Assembly: GCA_964629765.1 (NCBI GenBank)
Contig: CAZVTK010000088.1
Location: forward strand, 1-19,412
Direction of reading: 5' to 3'
Length of the DNA stretch: 19,412 nucleotides
DNA from: RCIO01 sp964629765
GTDB lineage: Bacteria > Pseudomonadota > Alphaproteobacteria > Rhizobiales > Rhizobiaceae
Below the pieces are notes generated by a model. The model did no database searches. It was not told the DNA's origin and was given only the letters and a program-made list of their open reading frames with translations. Below, piece by piece: positions 16,632-19,412 of the stretch. The position numbers and the translations under genes were made by a program. The number at the start of each line of letters is the position of its first letter. The first letter of the stretch is position 1.

Positions 16632-17486
16632 ATGTCCAAGCCCGACCTTGCCGCGCTGGAAAGCGCCATCGAAACGGCCTGGGACGGGCGCGACGGGATC
16701 GGACCGTCGACGCGCGGCGAGGTGCGCGATGCGGTGGAGACCGCCCTCAATCTGCTCGACCGGGGCGAGGCGCGCGTGGCGACGCGCGGCGGCGACGGCG
16801 CCTGGACCGTGCACCAGTGGCTGAAGAAGGCGGTGCTGCTGTCGTTCCGGCTCAACCCGATGGAGATCATCAGGGGCGGGCCCGGCGAGGCGGTGTGGTG
16901 GGACAAGGTGCCGTCGAAATTCGACGGCTGGGGGCCGGTCGACTTCGAGAAGGCCGATTTCCGCGCGGTGCCGGGCGCTGTGGTGCGCCGCTCGGCCCAT
17001 GTGGCGCCCAAGGTCGTGCTGATGCCGTCCTTCGTCAATGTCGGCGCCCATGTCGGCGAAGGCACCATGGTCGACACCTGGGCGACGGTCGGCTCGTGCG
17101 CGCAGATCGGCCGGCACGTGCACCTGTCCGGCGGCGTCGGCATCGGCGGCGTGCTGGAGCCGCTTCAGGCCGGCCCGGTCATCGTCGAGGACAATTGCTT
17201 CATCGGCGCCCGCTCGGAGGTGGTGGAGGGCTGCATCGTGCGCGAGGGCGCCGTGCTCGGCATGGGCGTCTTCATCGGCCGGTCGACCAGGATCGTCGAC
17301 CGGGCCACCGGCGAGATCTTCTACGGCGAGGTGCCGGCCTATTCGGTGGTGGTGGCCGGAACCATGCCCGGCAAGCCGATGGGCAATGGCGAGCCGGGGC
17401 CGGGGCTCTATTGCGCCGTCATCGTCAAGCGCGTCGACGAGAAAACCCGGTCGAAAACCTCCATCAACGAGCTGCTGCGCGATTGA
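16632..17486 (+). CDS. dapD: 2,3,4,5-tetrahydropyridine-2,6-dicarboxylate N-succinyltransferase
   Basis: Transfers succinyl from succinyl-CoA to tetrahydrodipicolinate in the succinylase branch of lysine and meso-diaminopimelate synthesis. In 284 residues, an N-terminal helical domain (1-105) is followed by a left-handed beta-helix of hexapeptide repeats at about 110-245 (for example VAPKVVLMPSFVNVGAHVG at 124-142 and VIVEDNCFIGARSEVVEG at 183-200) and a C-terminal strand region ending IVKRVDEKTRSKTSINELL. ATG at 16632 has GGAGAAG upstream; an in-frame ATG at 16584 is unsupported. It is probably co-transcribed with the DUF805 genes and possibly with dapE, which acts later in the same pathway. 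Confidence 0.97.
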   Translation: MSKPDLAALESAIETAWDGRDGIGPSTRGEVRDAVETALNLLDRGEARVATRGGDGAWTVHQWLKKAVLLSFRLNPMEIIRGGPGEAVWWDKVPSKFDGWGPVDFEKADFRAVPGAVVRRSAHVAPKVVLMPSFVNVGAHVGEGTMVDTWATVGSCAQIGRHVHLSGGVGIGGVLEPLQAGPVIVEDNCFIGARSEVVEGCIVREGAVLGMGVFIGRSTRIVDRATGEIFYGEVPAYSVVVAGTMPGKPMGNGEPGPGLYCAVIVKRVDEKTRSKTSINELLRD

Positions 17487-17507
17487 TCTTTCGCCGGAGC
17501 GGACGCA

Positions 17508-17539
17508 GGGTCAATCCGGTCGGCGGACCGACTTGACCC
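17508..17539 (+). other. hairpin between dapD and the first DUF805 gene
   Basis: GGGTCAA (17508-17514) pairs with TTGACCC (17533-17539), and inside it CGGTC (17517-17521) pairs with GACCG (17526-17530) around a GGCG loop. This makes a 12-bp stem with a 2x2 internal loop. It ends two bases before the AAGGAGG ribosome binding site of the next gene and is not followed by T residues. It could protect the dapD 3' end or tune translation of the next gene; a terminator is unlikely. Confidence 0.5.
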
Positions 17540-17554
17540 GCAAGGAGGGCAACG

Positions 17555-17905
17555 ATGGACTGGAAATATCTCTATACGAGCTTCGAGGGGCGGATCAACC
17601 GCTCGAAATTCTGGGCCGGCGTGGGCGTGCTTTTCGCTGTCGGCATCCTCGTCAACATCATCGACGCGCTGCTCGGCCTGCAAGTCGGACAGGGTTTCGG
17701 CGTGCTCGGCATCGTCTTCACGCTGGCGGCGATCTATCCGGCGCTGGCGCTCTATGCCAAACGCTGGCACGACCGCGACAAATCGGGCTGGTGGACGCTC
17801 ATCATCCTGATCCCGATCATCGGCCCGATCTGGCTGCTGATCGAGCTCGGCGCGCTCGAGGGCACGCGCGGCGCCAACAGATACGGACCGGACCCGCTTG
17901 GCTAG
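17555..17905 (+). CDS. DUF805 small membrane protein
   Basis: A 116-residue inner-membrane protein of the DUF805 family; function unknown. It begins with the family motif YTSFEGRINRSKFWAGV (7-23). Three or four hydrophobic segments lie at about 18-38, 46-68 and 78-100. The conserved KRWHDRDKSGWW at 69-80 and the C-terminal GTRGANRYGPDP follow. ATG at 17555 has an excellent AAGGAGG ribosome binding site. The stop codon overlaps the next gene by 8 bp. Its place between dapD and dapE suggests co-transcription, but no role in lysine synthesis is known for the family. Confidence 0.92.
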   Translation: MDWKYLYTSFEGRINRSKFWAGVGVLFAVGILVNIIDALLGLQVGQGFGVLGIVFTLAAIYPALALYAKRWHDRDKSGWWTLIILIPIIGPIWLLIELGALEGTRGANRYGPDPLG

Positions 17906-18266
17906 AAACCAGCTCTTCTGGCTGTTCTTCGGAATTTCGGGCCGCGTCTCGCGCGCGGCCTATTTCCTCGCCGGCCTCCTGCTCGCGGTGGTGCAGGCGT
18001 TCTTCCTCTACCGCACGATCGTGGCGCAGCAGGGCGGCCTCGACGCCTCGGCCTGGGAGTTCGCCTTCGCGGTGACGTTCTTCGTCTCGCTGTGGGCGAA
18101 CGTCGCGCTCGGCGTGAAGCGGCTGCACGACCTCGACCGGCCCGGCCTGCTCGCCGTTGCCCTGTTCGTGCCGGTGGTGTCGATCGTCGCCTTCCTGGCG
18201 CTGTGCGTGTTTCCCGGCACGCAGGGGCCCAACAAATACGGCCGCCAGACCAACGCGCCGGCCTGA
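17898..18266 (+). CDS. second DUF805 small membrane protein
   Basis: A 122-residue DUF805 paralogue of its upstream neighbour. It shares the N-terminal LFFGISGRVSRAAYFLAGL (9-27), the central VKRLHDLDRPG and the C-terminal GTQGPNKYG, but the two differ widely elsewhere, so the duplication is old. Hydrophobic segments are at about 21-40, 55-72 and 82-103. The only start codon that keeps the conserved N-terminus is TTG at 17898, inside the end of the first gene (8-bp overlap), with only a weak ribosome binding site. Translation is therefore probably coupled to the first gene. Function unknown. Confidence 0.88.
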   Translation: MARNQLFWLFFGISGRVSRAAYFLAGLLLAVVQAFFLYRTIVAQQGGLDASAWEFAFAVTFFVSLWANVALGVKRLHDLDRPGLLAVALFVPVVSIVAFLALCVFPGTQGPNKYGRQTNAPA

Positions 18267-18291
18267 CCGCGTTTCGTCACGACAGGCTTGA

Positions 18292-18320
18292 CGTGACAGG
18301 CGTTGCGGATTCGACTATCG
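18292..18320 (+). promoter_or_regulatory. possible promoter directly before dapE
   Basis: CGTGAC (18292-18297), 17-nt spacer, CTATCG (18315-18320): a fair match to CTTGAC-N17-CTATAT. Transcription would begin within a few bases of the dapE ATG at 18331, giving a leaderless or nearly leaderless message. Read-through from dapD may make it unnecessary. Confidence 0.3.
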
Positions 18321-18330
18321 CTCGGCGCCC

Positions 18331-19412
18331 ATGAGCCTGCCCGTCGATCCCGCCGAAAACCTCGCCACGCTGATCCGCTGCCCGTCGGTGACGCCCGCCG
18401 AAGGCGGTGCGCTGACGGCGCTGGAGGCGATGCTCAAGCCGCTGGGATTCGCCGTGGAGCGGCCGGTCTTCTCCGAGGACGGCACGCCGGACGTACACAA
18501 TCTCTACGCCCGCGTCTCGGGCAACGGCCCGCACCTGATGTTCGCCGGCCACACCGATGTCGTGCCGCCCGGAGACGAGGCCGCGTGGCGGCATCCGCCC
18601 TTTTCGGGGAAGATCGAGAACGGCGAGATGTGGGGCCGCGGCGCGGTGGACATGAAGGGTGGCATCGCCTGCTTCGTCGCGGCGCTCGCGCGCCATGTGA
18701 AGGCGAACGGGCCGCTGAAGGGCTCGCTGTCGCTGCTGATCACCGGCGACGAGGAAGGTCCGTCGATCAACGGCACGGTGAAGCTGCTCGACTGGGCGGC
18801 CAAGCGCGGCGAGACATGGGACGCGGCCATCGTCGGCGAGCCGACCAATGTCGAGGCGCTGGGCGATACGATCAAGATCGGCCGGCGCGGCTCGGTGTCG
18901 GGCGTGATCACCGTCAACGGCGTGCAGGGCCACGCGGCCTATCCGCATCTGGCCGACAATCCCGTGCGCGGCATCCTCACGCTGGCCGACGCGCTGCTCA
19001 ATCCGCCGCTGGACGCGGGTACGGGCGAATTCCAGCCGACCAATCTCGAAATCACCAGCATCGACGTCGGCAACCCGGCGGCGAACGTCATTCCCGCACG
19101 GGCAAGTGCCGCGTTCAACGTGCGCTTCAACGACAACTGGAGCGCCGAGACGTTGCAGGCCGAGATCCACAACCGGCTGGACAAGGCGGCAAGGAAGGCG
19201 CGGCTGCGCCCCGGCCGCGATACGCCGATCGACTACGAGCTGGCGTGGCGGCCGATGCCGAGCCCGGTGTTCCTGACCCGCGACGAGACGCTGATCGCGA
19301 CGCTGTCCGGCTCGGTGGAGGCGACGACGGGCCGCCGGCCGGCGCTGACCACCGGCGGCGGAACGTCGGATGCGCGCTTCATCAAGGATTACTGCCCGGT
19401 GGTCGAGTTCGG
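18331..19412 (+). CDS. dapE: succinyl-diaminopimelate desuccinylase (3' end beyond window)
   Basis: Zinc peptidase-like enzyme of the M20 family that removes succinate from N-succinyl-LL-diaminopimelate. The first 360 residues are present and the frame is open to the window edge. Active-site residues fit the family: His74 and Asp76 in FAGHTDVVPPGD, Asp107 in GAVDMKGG, Glu141-Glu142 in TGDEEGPS, and Glu170 in IVGEPTNVE. All lie seven positions after their H. influenzae DapE counterparts. The dimerisation domain spans about 182-300, and TTGGGTSDARFI (340-351) identifies DapE rather than ArgE. The final zinc-binding His should lie just past base 19412. ATG at 18331 gives the normal N-terminus but has no ribosome binding site. 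It is 64 bp after the second DUF805 gene. Confidence 0.96.
   Translation, partial: MSLPVDPAENLATLIRCPSVTPAEGGALTALEAMLKPLGFAVERPVFSEDGTPDVHNLYARVSGNGPHLMFAGHTDVVPPGDEAAWRHPPFSGKIENGEMWGRGAVDMKGGIACFVAALARHVKANGPLKGSLSLLITGDEEGPSINGTVKLLDWAAKRGETWDAAIVGEPTNVEALGDTIKIGRRGSVSGVITVNGVQGHAAYPHLADNPVRGILTLADALLNPPLDAGTGEFQPTNLEITSIDVGNPAANVIPARASAAFNVRFNDNWSAETLQAEIHNRLDKAARKARLRPGRDTPIDYELAWRPMPSPVFLTRDETLIATLSGSVEATTGRRPALTTGGGTSDARFIKDYCPVVEF

Overview
The window is GC-rich chromosomal DNA from an alphaproteobacterium of the order Hyphomicrobiales (Rhizobiales), probably a Mesorhizobium- or Phyllobacteriaceae-like genus. The assignment rests on gene order (tsaB-rimI-plsC-miaB-phoH-ybeY-corC-lnt-praR-metK on one strand, dapD-dapE on the other), a PraR-type regulator next to metK, the insertion-bearing alphaproteobacterial form of MetK, and a nested palindromic intergenic repeat of the kind common in these genomes. 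No phage, transposase, CRISPR, tRNA or rRNA gene was seen. Nearly all of it is core chromosome and densely coding.

Left two thirds (1-12022, all minus strand, so read from high to low coordinates): malate synthase G (glcB) and a small acetyltransferase overlap by 1 bp. They are followed by tsaB (t6A tRNA modification), rimI (N-terminal acetylation), a PlsC-type acyltransferase with a TTG start, miaB (ms2i6A tRNA methylthiolation), phoH/ybeZ, ybeY (rRNA maturation endonuclease), corC/ybeX and lnt (lipoprotein N-acyltransferase). This is the alphaproteobacterial version of the classical miaB-ybeZ-ybeY-ybeX-lnt cluster, combining tRNA modification, ribosome quality control and envelope lipid work. 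A 321-bp gap between corC and lnt holds a 170-bp nested inverted repeat and a perfect 16-bp palindrome. After lnt come the Xre-type regulator praR, with a good promoter whose -35 overlaps the lnt stop codon, and metK, cut by the window edge. The metK leader has a strong hairpin whose loop is complementary to the metK ribosome binding site.

Middle (12023-16485): a 193-bp divergent region separates glcB from a small plus-strand gene of the DUF6958 type. That gene converges on, and overlaps by 13 bp, an orphan hydantoinase/oxoprolinase A-type gene on the minus strand. Upstream of the latter on the same strand are an exported two-cysteine protein of unknown function, a small periplasmic type-1 copper protein, and a LOG-family (TIGR00730) protein.

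Right end (16486-19412, plus strand): a clear rhizobial-type promoter drives dapD (succinyl-DAP pathway of lysine and cell-wall synthesis). Two small overlapping DUF805 membrane-protein genes follow, then dapE, truncated by the window end. The two dap enzymes act at nearby steps of meso-diaminopimelate synthesis. The inserted DUF805 pair has no known role in it.

I did not find a convincing unknown multi-gene system. The best leads are the possible ribosome-binding-site-sequestering pseudoknot or attenuator in front of metK, the nested repeat inside the corC-lnt junction, the cupredoxin/exported-protein pair, and the DUF805 pair between dapD and dapE.
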